Shown here in pieces: positions 22,752 to 33,100 of a DNA stretch of 64,000 bases. Position numbers and translations under genes: made by a program. The notes beneath the pieces were generated by a model. The model was not told the DNA's origin. It did no database searches and saw nothing but the letters and a program-made list of their open reading frames with translations. Each line of letters starts with the position of its first letter. Position 1 is the first letter of the stretch. Source of the stretch: Nilaparvata lugens (taxonomy: Eukaryota > Arthropoda > Insecta > Hemiptera > Delphacidae); contig NC_052518.1 of assembly GCF_014356525.2 (NCBI RefSeq), positions 13,284,201 through 13,348,200 of the forward strand. The letters are read 5' to 3'.

Positions 22752-23023
22752 CTCGAGATTTCTGCTCCAGCATTGTTTTTTCATTATTTTTTTTTTTCAT
22801 TTTTCAGTGGACTCGCTTACCTTTATTTTGAGTACCTATTCCTCTGTTTTCTTCCTTCCCCCCATTTCTCCCTTCCCTTTTTTCCTCATTACTTCTCTTC
22901 TCTTCTTTGCCTGCCTATTACATGGGAAACCATAGTTGGCTAGGTATCTTCCTCTCTTTTTTTCTCTTCTACAACACACCCAACCACAAAGCCAATGGTT
23001 TTTTATATTTGTAACATTTTATT
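22752..23023 (+). other. Pyrimidine-rich spacer between ORF1 and ORF2 of element A
   Basis: T/C-rich sequence (CTTCCTTCCCCCCATTTCTC and similar runs) without coding potential. Confidence 0.5.
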
Positions 23024-24256
23024 GTGTTTTATTTGTTTATTTGTTTGAAAGATGAAGAACAAAGAATGCAATCACAGTCTACCATCTCAAATATACAGCG
23101 AGGCTTACAGAATAAAATGGAAAAACTACAGATAGAATTGAACCAATGCTCACCTGATATAATAATTCTTACAGAACATGGCTTGAAACATGAGGAGCTC
23201 TTGAGTACAAATATCACTGGGTACTCCCTTGCTGCTGAGTTCTGTCGCAGAATTTACTTGTGGGGGGAGTAGCACTCTACAGAAAAAATGACATTGTATC
23301 AAGCGTTGAAGAAGTAACCCTATCTGAACCATACAAGCCAATGGAGAAAGCATTTGAAACTATTGCTGTAAAAATAAAACTTGAATCACTGAAACTGCTA
23401 ATAATAGGAACACCCTAAAGACCGACAAACAAATTTACAAGGACCTGAACAACATGCTGACACAGAATGTTTGCTCTAATTATGACCTGCCTGCAACAAG
23501 AATCACACAAGCATCAGCAACTAGTATAGATGGATGCTATCATAATGTTGAGAAGAAAAGCATTAATGTCAAGGTTCTTCCAAATCAGATTTCCGACCAC
23601 AATGCAGTATTGTGTAAAATAAATTACAAACTTGACCGTGAAACCATCATATACAGATTTGCACGAAACTTCTCAAAGAAAAGCCTGATTAGACTAAAAA
23701 TGAAACTTGAAGTGGTGAGCTGGCAGCCAATGTTTGAGTCAATTCATGTGGATGATAAATACAGTTTCTTCTTGAGGACAGTTCGCCAGAAAAGTGATGA
23801 AGTAATGCCAAGAGAATCTAAAAAAACTGCAAAAACGAAGAAGCTCATATTCTGGTATAATAATACAATAAAACTGAAGAACAATGTATTAAACGCTCAA
23901 GATAAGTATCTACTTACAGGTTCACAGGAAGACAGGGAGGTATATGCTAGATTGAAAAAAGAATACGACCTAGATGTTGCAAACAAGAAGAGGATGCAAA
24001 CCCAAAGCATTGTGAACCAGGCAGACAACTAATCTAAAGTACTCTGGAGTAAATGAATAAATGAAGAAAGAAAGGGGAATAAACTCGGTAAACATGAAAA
24101 TATCTGCTTATCCAGGAATAACAAAACAATCAGTGACCCATACCATGTCAGCAACATTCTAAATGCCCAGTTTACACAACCTACAACTGAGACTAGCACT
24201 GAAATAGAATCTGCCTTGCGAACTGTGGATGAAACTCCAACGTTTGATAACATTGA
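23024..24256 (+). pseudogene. Element A ORF2: apurinic-type endonuclease, broken
   Basis: The frame gives CSPDIIILTEHGLKHEELL ... GYSLAAEFCR, then after a break GGVALYRKNDIVSS, and from 23454 SATSIDGCYHN with the catalytic block QISDHNAVLC. These are the middle and end of the APE-like endonuclease of a non-LTR element. The DFN block is lost through stops near 23418. The following linker (ESKKTAKTKKLIFWYNNTIK) leads towards the RT but is cut off by element B at about 24257. Confidence 0.82.
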
Positions 24257-25310
24257 ATGGAAAACCCTGAAAATCAAATTAAAGAAATAAATAAAGAAAT
24301 AAATACATTTATTACAGGATCAGAAGGCATCTGCATATATCACCAAAATATAAGAAGCATGCACTCAAATTTCGACTTATTTCTATTGCATCTTAACAGC
24401 CTTTCTGTGAAACCATTAATAATTATACTTAGCGAGGCGTGGTTACAGCATGAGAAGGATGTTCTCTTATACCAAATAGATAACTACGAAAGCTTTTCCG
24501 CATTTTCTGCTTTGTCTAGAGCTAGTGGTATAGTGGCTTATGTGCATAAATCTGTTGTTGCAGTGTTGGGAGATTTCGCAATTCCAAATTGTGATTGTTT
24601 GCTTTTAAATTGTATCTATGGTAGTCTCAAATTTTCGGTTATGGGAGTTTATAGATTGCATATTGGTGATCGTCAGTTATTTGTTAATATTTGAGACTCG
24701 CTCTTGAGAATATTCCAATAAATGAATTAATTTGTCTAGGAGACTTTAATATTGATATAGGCTCAAACGATATAATTGCGGATGATTATCTTGACTGCTT
24801 AAACAGTAATGGCTCGAACAGTTGATTGATATCGATACTAGGGTAACAGAGATATCATCGACTTGCATCGATCATTTCTCTTATCGCTCTATCCGGTCAC
24901 TATCAGTAGAGTTGCCGTAATAGATAACTCAATCACAGATCACAGAGCGGTAATAGGCTTCTTGCCAGTTGGACAAATGAAAAGAACTTTGTGTGATTGT
25001 CCTGAAATAAATAAACTAGATTATCAGCTACTTTCTAATAACATCAGATCCCATTCATGGACCAATATACTCGAAATAGATGACACAAATACTGCATTTA
25101 ACAAATTTTATGAAACCTTCAATAGTATTTTAAATAGATCCACATTAAACGTAAACTAAAAAATAAAATCAAAATGATAAAACCGTGGATGACACCTGGA
25201 TTGTCAAACAGTATTGCTGTAAAGGATAAATTATATAAGTTACATAAACGAATGCCAAATAATACCGCTTTAAAGAATAAATTCATAGCAATGAGAAATA
25301 ACGTGAAGCA

Positions 25311-27227
25311 ATGGGTAAAAACGCAAAATGTAAATATTACTCTGACAATCTGCTTTTACACTCCAAGAACTCTAAAAAGAAATGGGAAATTCTGAAATCA
25401 TTATTACCTGGTGAGAGCAATAGTATTCAAAATATACAGTTAAATGAGGATGGAACAATCATCAGTGATAGTAAAAGCGTTGCAAATTTGTTCAACGAGT
25501 ATTTTATTGATCTACCTGAAAAACTCTCCCAATCTCTTCCACAAGTATCAGATGATATAGTCCAGCAGTACAATTACGAATTTCAAAGCGAGCAAAGTCA
25601 TACGACCATCTTTCTCAGCCCGATTGATGAATGTGAAATAATTCAAACCGTTAAAAAACTCAAATTAAACGTCAGCTCTGGTAATGATGGATTAACATCA
25701 AGAATCTTAAAGGAGAATATCACTCACTTGTCCACTGTTATAGCATACTTATTTAATTTGGCGATAGTTGAAGGGCAGTTTCCAAAAATATTGAAAACAG
25801 GTACCGTAATCCCTATATTTAAAAAAGGGGATAGGATGTCCAAAACAAACTACCGTCCCATCTCACTCTTACCTACTCTATCAAAGGTGTTTGAGAAACT
25901 TATTAAAAAAAGATTAATGAACTTTTTAGATAACAACTTTTTCTTCTCCAATCAACAGTTTGGTTTCAGGCAGAATCTCAACACCGAGCTTGCCCTTCAA
26001 CATTTCCTGCAAAATATATACTTAGGATTAAATAAAAAACAAGGTAATTGTGCTGCTGGATTGTTTATCGATATCAGTAAAGCATTTGATACTGTAAATC
26101 ATGATCTTCTGCTACATAAACTGTGGCGAGCAGGTATTAGAGGTGCACCCTTGGAACTGCTTGGAACTTTCCTACAGGGAAGAAGTCAGGCAGTAAAAAT
26201 TAATAATCAAATTAGTGACTTGCGTGATATCTGTCATGGGGTCCCTCAAGGGTCGGTCCTGGGACCTATATTATTCTTGATCTACATTAATGACTTATTC
26301 AATGGTGACTTTAAGGGACAATTAACAACTTTTGCAGATGACACTGCCTTATCATACAGTCCGGACCAACAGGACCAACTTGCTTATGACATGCAACAGG
26401 ACTTGAATAAACTGTCATTTTGGTTCACTTGTAATAAGTTGGCAATGAATGTTCAAAAAACTAATTACATCTTGTTCAGTCTAAGTGGCAGTAGAAGTTT
26501 TCCTATGCCTATCTTCCTCCACGGATTTCACTGTAGGCGTGACTCTTGCAGTTGCCCTGTTGTGAAAATGGAATCCAATGTAAAATATCTAGGGGTGCTT
26601 CTAGATCATAACTTGAATTGGAAGTCCCACATTAAGTCCCTCAAGAAATCTCTTCAGTTCTACCTTAGAACAATATTTAAATTAAAGCAGATGTGCAATA
26701 AAAGTACCCTGAAAGAGATTTATTACGCATTTGCCCATTCAAGAATAAGTTATGGATTGAGTTGTTGGGGAAGTACATATTATTCCATTTTGGATCCCAT
26801 TATAAAGCTACAGAAGTCTTTTATCCGAATAATTGCTGGTGTAGGATACAGGGATAGCACTTTACCACTATTTCAAGAATTCGAGATACTCCCTCTGAGA
26901 CACATGTATATCCACAAGGTACTTAATATTTTCTACCTGCTGAGTGGGAATGATGGTGTAATAGTAAGCTATTGTGAGGTGGTGGAGGGCTCTCATTTGA
27001 CGCGAGGAGTACTGAATCGCCATCTCCGAGGATTGAGACCTAACTGTACCCTTTTCAAAAAATCTTTTATGTTCCTCACCCCAAAATTTTTCAATCTTTT
27101 ACCTATACACATCAAGATTAATTTTGGGTCCCAAAATAATAAGTATTACATCAAAACTAGCATAAAAAGATGGCTACTAAACTGCGATAGGGTTGGGGTG
27201 GAAATGATGTACAACTCCGTAATATAG
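25311..27227 (+). CDS. Element B reverse transcriptase, 638-codon frame
   Basis: Non-LTR reverse transcriptase that copies element RNA at a nicked target. Visible in order: SSGNDGLTSRIL (fingers), YRPISLLPTLSKVFEKLI (near residue 180), FRQNLNTELAL, motif A FIDISKAFDTVNHDLL (near 250, catalytic Asp kept), motif [11 protein letters not shown] (near 309), motif C FADDTALSY (near 340, both Asp kept), then KYLGVLLDHNLNWKSHIK and the C-terminal part ending at 27227. All key residues look intact although the upstream endonuclease is broken. The first Met of the frame is not a natural start; the reading frame should continue from the endonuclease. Confidence 0.9.
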   Translation: MGKNAKCKYYSDNLLLHSKNSKKKWEILKSLLPGESNSIQNIQLNEDGTIISDSKSVANLFNEYFIDLPEKLSQSLPQVSDDIVQQYNYEFQSEQSHTTIFLSPIDECEIIQTVKKLKLNVSSGNDGLTSRILKENITHLSTVIAYLFNLAIVEGQFPKILKTGTVIPIFKKGDRMSKTNYRPISLLPTLSKVFEKLIKKRLMNFLDNNFFFSNQQFGFRQNLNTELALQHFLQNIYLGLNKKQGNCAAGLFIDISKAFDTVNHDLLLHKLWRAGIRGAPLELLGTFLQGRSQAVKINNQISDLRDICHGVPQGSVLGPILFLIYINDLFNGDFKGQLTTFADDTALSYSPDQQDQLAYDMQQDLNKLSFWFTCNKLAMNVQKTNYILFSLSGSRSFPMPIFLHGFHCRRDSCSCPVVKMESNVKYLGVLLDHNLNWKSHIKSLKKSLQFYLRTIFKLKQMCNKSTLKEIYYAFAHSRISYGLSCWGSTYYSILDPIIKLQKSFIRIIAGVGYRDSTLPLFQEFEILPLRHMYIHKVLNIFYLLSGNDGVIVSYCEVVEGSHLTRGVLNRHLRGLRPNCTLFKKSFMFLTPKFFNLLPIHIKINFGSQNNKYYIKTSIKRWLLNCDRVGVEMMYNSVI

Positions 27228-27344
27228 TTCCAAAGGCTGTTCATTTATTTCCTTGTACACTGCGTATTACAGTCCCAAAGGATCCAATGGTAATTGAATT
27301 GATTATTCTAAATGATATTTGAGTACTGTTTAATTTAAAAAAAA

Positions 27345-27347
<3 letters not shown>

Positions 27348-27391
<44 letters not shown>
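27348..27391. repeat. (TA)n microsatellite
   Basis: Uninterrupted TA dinucleotides in the 3' UTR of element B. Confidence 0.95.
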
Positions 27392-27393
<2 letters not shown>

Positions 27394-27934
27394 GTATTTA
27401 TATTTTTATTATTATTCTACGAGCCATTTTATATATGGTTGTTGTATTATGTATGTTGTGGTTTCGGTATTCTATATTTTTCAAACCCTTACTTTATTGT
27501 GCTTGCTAATTTTGACTTTTGTCTGAGATTTGCGTATCATGTCTTATCTTGAGCTTGTTGTTATTTTATTTTATGCATAGAATTTTCCACTCTTGCTGAT
27601 TTATGTATTTCTGTCTTTATCAATTCATCTCAAATTAATTAATTTATTATTCTTATTGTATTTTTTCATTTAAAGAAAATAGGTATTGTATACACTATTT
27701 TAGATAGTTCTTAGTTTTATTTAGTTATATATTTTTCTCTCTTTCGTTTTCGTTTTCAATAAATATTGTTTTTTTCTGTCTCTCTGATGCTCCTCCATGC
27801 GGACGTGACTTAGTCACTTGCATGGTAGAATATTTCTGTATATTATGTGAAATTTCTGCAAGTGCAATTTTGTAATTATTTTGTTTTTTTTATACGGAAA
27901 TAAAGATTATTATTATTATTATTTAGAAACTTAG

Positions 27935-29050
27935 GATAGAGGGGAAGGCTCTCCAATGGATAGACAACTACTTATCAAACAGAAAACAGTATGTGGAAAT
28001 TGATCACTTTGTAAAAAACAACATTATTATAAATAAAAATTATACATATAATCTTTTTTATCAAAACTTATATGATCTAAAAATTATACATATAATACAT
28101 TATATACATATAAATCATTACTACGGACAGTAACAAAGGGTGTACCACAAGGATCAATCCTGGGGCCGCTGCTTTTTTTAGCATATATAAATGATCTACC
28201 AGAAGAACTCGGAAATGAAAAAAGTTGCATTCTATTTGCTGACGACACGACCAACTGAGAGAAGCACCACAACTGAGATCACAATAGGCACCACACTGGA
28301 CGAAGTCACCAATATCTGCAATAGATTGAAACTCACAATCAACAAAGACAAAACAGTTCACATAAATTTCACTCCATCCAATAATCCGAACGAGCAGATT
28401 AGTAAATAGTATTGACTCTCTGAACTACACAAAATTCCTAGGCATATTAATTGATAAGAATCTGAACTGGCATGCTCACACAGGCGCCTTATGTAAAAAA
28501 ACTGTCGTCAGCAGTCTACGTAATCAGAAGAATACGTAATATATCCGACGAAGGCACAGCTCTTGTGGCCTATCATTCACTCTTTGCCTCGCACCTGTGA
28601 TATGGTGTAACTGCCTGGGAATCCTCAGCTCAAGCGAACCTAGTGAGGATACTCCGGGTACAAAAGAGGGCTGTAAGAACCATACTGAGAGTTGACAGAA
28701 TTGAGCACTGCAGAGCCCTCTTCATAAAATACAAAATCCTCACAGTTATATCATTGTTCATCCTGGAATCTATTATCCAAATGAAGAAATCAACCCAGGT
28801 GCTCAGATTGGACCGACACAGTTACAACACAAGAAACAGACAGAACATAGACCTTCCTCAGCACAGACTCCAGAAGTACAGTAGGTCCCCTATGTACACT
28901 GGGCCTCACCTCTACAACCAGCTGCCATCTAGCCTGAAGAATATCCAAGACAGGAAGGCCTTCATCAGGAAACTAAAAAACTACCTAAGCAATAGACCAT
29001 ACTACAGCCTGGACGAGTTTGTAGACGAGCACACCTACAGACCATAAGGA
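27935..29050 (+). pseudogene. Element A reverse transcriptase, C-terminal part after the nested insertion
   Basis: Begins with IEGKALQWIDNYLSNRKQYV (about 27942-28000). A short AT-rich duplication follows (AAAATTATACATATAAT at 28037 and again at 28079). Then come TKGVPQGSILGP, YINDLPEELG and FADDT, after which the frame is lost. The last frame (28643-29047) gives VQKRAVRTILRVD ... HSYNTRNRQNIDLPQ ... KLKNYLSNRPYYSLDEFVDE, the usual C-terminus of CR1-like RTs. The RT fingers and motif A, expected between 24256 and 27935, are not seen on either side of element B, so insertion was accompanied or followed by a deletion. Confidence 0.82.
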
Positions 29051-29059
29051 ATAAACGAC

Positions 29060-29830
29060 CCCTACAAAAGGGAAGATGAAATGACGATTCCCGCAGCCCT
29101 GGCTGCTGGTGAAGACCACAGAAGTATCAAGTAAGCGCACCCCTCCAAGAACACCAATATTATAAGAACCACCAGTCGTACAGAGAAGTCTCTGTTCAGC
29201 CTGCGTAGCTCCACCAATAGTTCCTGGTACTTGATCCGTATTTCCTCCTCTTCAGTAACTCAGTAATATTACATTCAGCTGTTGCTGAAAATTCAACTAC
29301 ATTTATCACTTTTGCACTTTTATCGAGGAGGGCAACAACAGACTTGGTAGCTGTTGAAATCCTGGTGGTATTGAATGAATAGTTCCAATATATCCTGCAC
29401 TTTCCATTCTTCACAACGGACTCAATCTCCCCAGGGATATAAGGCAGCAACGGTATTCTGTCTATCCCATAAGAGTGTCTCAAGTGATAATATAACACTC
29501 TCAGGGTAGTTGTGAGAGTTGAGAGTTCAGGTGGGAGTCAAACACTAACCTAAAACCTGTACTTTGATATTTTTATTAAGGGCAGCATTATGCCTGTAAA
29601 TGTATCCCAGGACAAGCTGGAAGGATGTGCATCAGAGTCTCAGCTAATGATGACACACTCTACATCTGATATCAGGCACATTCACATCCATCACCTTGCA
29701 AGACAATGTGATTACAACACCATCTTGAAGTCCCTACATAGTGCAAATCCCTCAGTCTCAGATTTGAGTGTAGCTGATTTCAAGAATGCAATGGTCAGCT
29801 CCTTAGATAAACCATGGTCCTTCGTATGCT
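29060..29830 (-). mobile_element. Remnant of a LINE with restriction-enzyme-like endonuclease
   Basis: On the minus strand, in shifting frames: VPDIRCRVCH and AETLMHILPACP (about 29690-29610), RHNA (about 29590), KNGKCRIYWNYSFNTTRI, then VVALLDKSAKVINVVEFSA, ECNIT (ORF 29498-29196), and ELLVELRRLNRD. A Cys/His knuckle followed by W....T, (P)D-(x)n-D and N-I blocks is the order seen at the C-terminus of RLE-type non-LTR retrotransposons. The PD of the catalytic block reads SV, so it is inactive. It ends about 100 bp upstream of the LZTR1 exon. Confidence 0.55.
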
Positions 29831-29930
29831 TGTAGAACAATCCATGCAATATTTATTATAAGTATCATTATTACTATTTTTAGATAGATATAACATCTAT
29901 AGACATTTGTGAACAGTGTTTTTTTTTCAG

Positions 29931-29967
29931 CCGTTGTCGTTGAAAACGACAGGAGGCCCATACAGAC
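29931..29967 (+). other. LZTR1: LZTR1 5' UTR portion after a probable acceptor
   Basis: A strong polypyrimidine-AG (TTTTTTTTTTCAG) ends at 29930 and an in-frame TGA lies at 29941-29943, so the ATG at 29968 is the first possible start in this frame. This suggests an upstream non-coding exon that I could not place. Confidence 0.5.
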
Positions 29968-30113
29968 ATGGGCCACCCTGCAAAACGGGACTACGATCAG
30001 AACTGCAACTGGCCACCAGATGCAGCTGATTGTCTGACCCTTGAGTTTGGACCGTTTGAGACCGTCCATCGATGGACTCGCATGCCAGAATGCGATGAAT
30101 TCGTGGGCGCCAG
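29968..30113 (+). CDS. LZTR1: LZTR1 exon 1 (N-terminus)
   Basis: Encodes [12 protein letters not shown] and then [12 protein letters not shown] and CDEFVGAR, the conserved lead-in to kelch blade 1. Donor CAG|gtaata; ends in phase 2, splitting an Arg codon completed by exon 2. Confidence 0.93.
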
Positions 30114-33100
30114 GTAATATTCCAACTTTCAAATACTAATAAAATTTGTTGAATGAGATACTGTGGAATTTTTCCATAATTGAAGAAACAGTTTTATTTT
30201 TGTCACATCCACATTTATTAAACTTTTACACAGGACTCATGTGTTGGTTCCAACACGAAACTGCCATCCTGTATAAATGTCTATAACGAGGTTCACGTTA
30301 TAATGACAGTGTTTGATTAGCAATGATATTGCTATCATTCAACAAAGCGGAGAGTGGTATCTCTTTCTCGCTTTGCTCTGTTGTCAGATCGTACTTGTAC
30401 AATGTAGAATTGATGATTAATCAACAAAATATTTCATCTTAATTATGAAAATTCATTATGAAATTATTGGAAAATATAATTTCTCGCTTAATAAAATATA
30501 ATTGATTATTTTTAAACGAGAATAAACAGTTAATATTACATCAATAAACCTGTATCAGCTACCTTGCCTTGTAATAAAAGGCATTGACAAGACAGAGGAT
30601 CGGCAACGTTGTTCTCCTATCTTTCTCCACTACCAATATAACGTGGACCTCACTATAATAAATGTGGATGTGACAAAAATAAAACTTTGTTTTTTCAATT
30701 TCAAATACTGGCTTGCATGAATCAAAACATATATTCACAACTGAAGTATTTCAGTTTCCACGTTTTGTGTACTATTCCTGGGATGAAGTAAGTGTTCAAT
30801 AAAAAATGAGTTTTCAGTATTGTAGGTTGAGTAATTCACTTAATTGTCATAGCACAGTATACATACAGTACGGAAACTTGGCTAAACCCTGACGCCAAAA
30901 TCCGCCATCTTGTTAGGAAGCGCCGCATTGTAATAGTATTGATGGTAGGTTCGGATCACTTTAATGATCCGGATCAATTGATCCCGTTCACTGCCACGAG
31001 CCAATCAGAAGACCAGGATTGGAACTTCCCAAGGTCACGTGACGTGTTTAGTATTGGGGTCAGGTAAAAAGCATTGGTTAGATAGGCGTTTGATTACAAG
31101 TTTCCATTCTGTATCTATTCTGTGGTCATAGTATACAGATGGAAATAAATTAGAAATTGCATCTCTTTAAATGCCAAATAATGAATAACTGTACTGTAAT
31201 TGTAACTGAACTATAATTGTAACTGTACTGTATCATTTATAAATTGTGAGAATAATTTGATTTGATTGATTTGAGTTATTATTAAACGAAAATCCCAATT
31301 AAATGCTGTAAATCATCCTGAAGACTTCTGCTACTGCAAATATTGACAACAGGGTAAACAGCTAGATGGAAATTCGATGAGCGCTACTATTCAAAAATTA
31401 TTTGCCAGCCCGGGAATCGAACCCGGTACCTCCCAATTGCCAGTCAGGAATGCTTACCTTTACACTAAACTGGTACCAACCTCGGCCTTAATGTCAAAAC
31501 ATAATATATAACGTCACTTATTTATAGGTCCCGCCAAACTATAAGTAATTTCGATTGTGGAAACTTCGGATATATAATCAGTAAATTATAAAACCTCTCA
31601 TGTAACGTCAAGATAATTGAACCGAGAACAGCTCAACATCTTCTAAACACGACACAGAAAATGTATATTTATCTCAGAAGAAAATTAGACTATTTTGTGC
31701 AGTAGGACTATGATCGTGCTTATAAGTTGTGAATGATCATTACCATTATCATCCTACTTGGACATAGAGCCCTTTTTTGTTTATTTATAGTTAATTTGAT
31801 TTTCAGACTTGAGTTTTTGGTTAAGATTCAGTTATACATCTATATGTTAAAGTATAAAAACACTTCACATAAATGTGCTACTTTAGTACAAATTAATAAA
31901 AACAATATAAAAACTTGTAGTACTCTTTATTATTGAAACTTTGAAATATTTTAACGACATGTTTTGACCATAAAATTAACTTGAAAACGACCTATGGTCG
32001 AAACTAGTTTTTAATAATAAAGGATACTACAAGTTTTTATATTGTTTTTATTAATATGTTAAAGTAGATGTATTTCCTAAATTACCTTTATTAAAAGTGT
32101 GTTTTCCATATAAAAACTAGGTTCTTTTAATTTTTCCTCGGTTTAAATTAAGATTTTGAAACCTCTTTTACAGTGTTCTCTGATATAGCGTCATTAAATG
32201 TGTGGTCCCTTAAAATGACTTTATAACGAGGTTCCGCTGTAATAAAACTTTCAACTAGGCCTATTGGCCTACTTGTACTGGTTCGAGTTACTTATGTGCT
32301 GTAGGATTTGTAATACTTGAAATGGATTTACATGGTACATTTTGTTGTTGGTTTACAGACGCAGCAAACACACGGTTGTATCCTTCAAGGATGCAATCTA
32401 TGTGTTTGGGGGTGATAATGGGAAAACCATGCTCAATGATCTCTTGCGATTCGACGTCGAGGAGAAATCATGGGGGCGTGCTTTTGTCACTGGCACTCCA
32501 CCTGCGCCTAGATATCATCACTCGGCAGTCGTAAGTTGTCTCCTATGTCATTTTAAAGAGAAGTCCTCCACTCACTGGGGTTTCACGAGAACATTCCATG
32601 TAACAGAATATCATCAAATTGTTCTTCTTCAATCAATCAAACTGAAACTGAAATTTTATTCACAACAGTATCATGATGGAAAAAAAAGAGAAAAGAACTT
32701 CAATAGCTTAACAGCTGTGGTTGAAGTTCAACACTATAAATATGTTATATAATAATTTATGAGCATTGATTCTTCATTGATTGAAGAACAATGATTCTTT
32801 ATTGTCATAAATCACAAAGTGTTGTAACAAACGTCGAGATAAAAAGGAAATGAAAACAGTCAAATGAATTAGTACATTAAAATTGGCAAATAATAATACA
32901 TAGTAACTATTGAAACGGGGTCCACTTAATAAAAATATACCATAGGTAAGTCATAATATTGTGTTTCTAATGCTTAAGTTACAACAAAGATGTTAAACAG
33001 AAGAATAATTATAAATCTATTCAAAAAATTATTTTGTCAATTATTTGACAAATCACCTATCAAGTGGGAATATTCCCAATATTATTATGTAATGTGATGA

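Larger units (their letters stand above)
24257..27926 (+). mobile_element. Nested LINE (element B): decayed endonuclease, long uninterrupted RT frame, (ATT)n tail
   Basis: Inserted into element A in the same orientation. The endonuclease part (SEGICIYHQNIRSMHSNFD, IIILSEAWL, ICLGDFNIDIG, DHRAVIGF) is spread over three frames with stops between 24694 and 25160. The RT part (25311-27227) is uninterrupted. The 3' UTR includes a (TA)n run at 27348-27391 and the element ends with AATAAAG(ATT)n at about 27925. A short simple-repeat tail is typical of CR1/L2-group LINEs. Beyond the tail element A's RT resumes, which shows nesting. Confidence 0.85.

Noticed and set aside
29590..29835. A plus-strand 81-codon ORF just upstream of LZTR1, possibly its first exon
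   Set aside because: It has no similarity to the LZTR1 N-terminus, and the minus strand of the same DNA carries zinc-knuckle traces of an RLE-type LINE.
29803..30132. A minus-strand 109-codon ORF
   Set aside because: It is the antisense shadow of LZTR1 exon 1, which has conserved protein sequence and splice sites.
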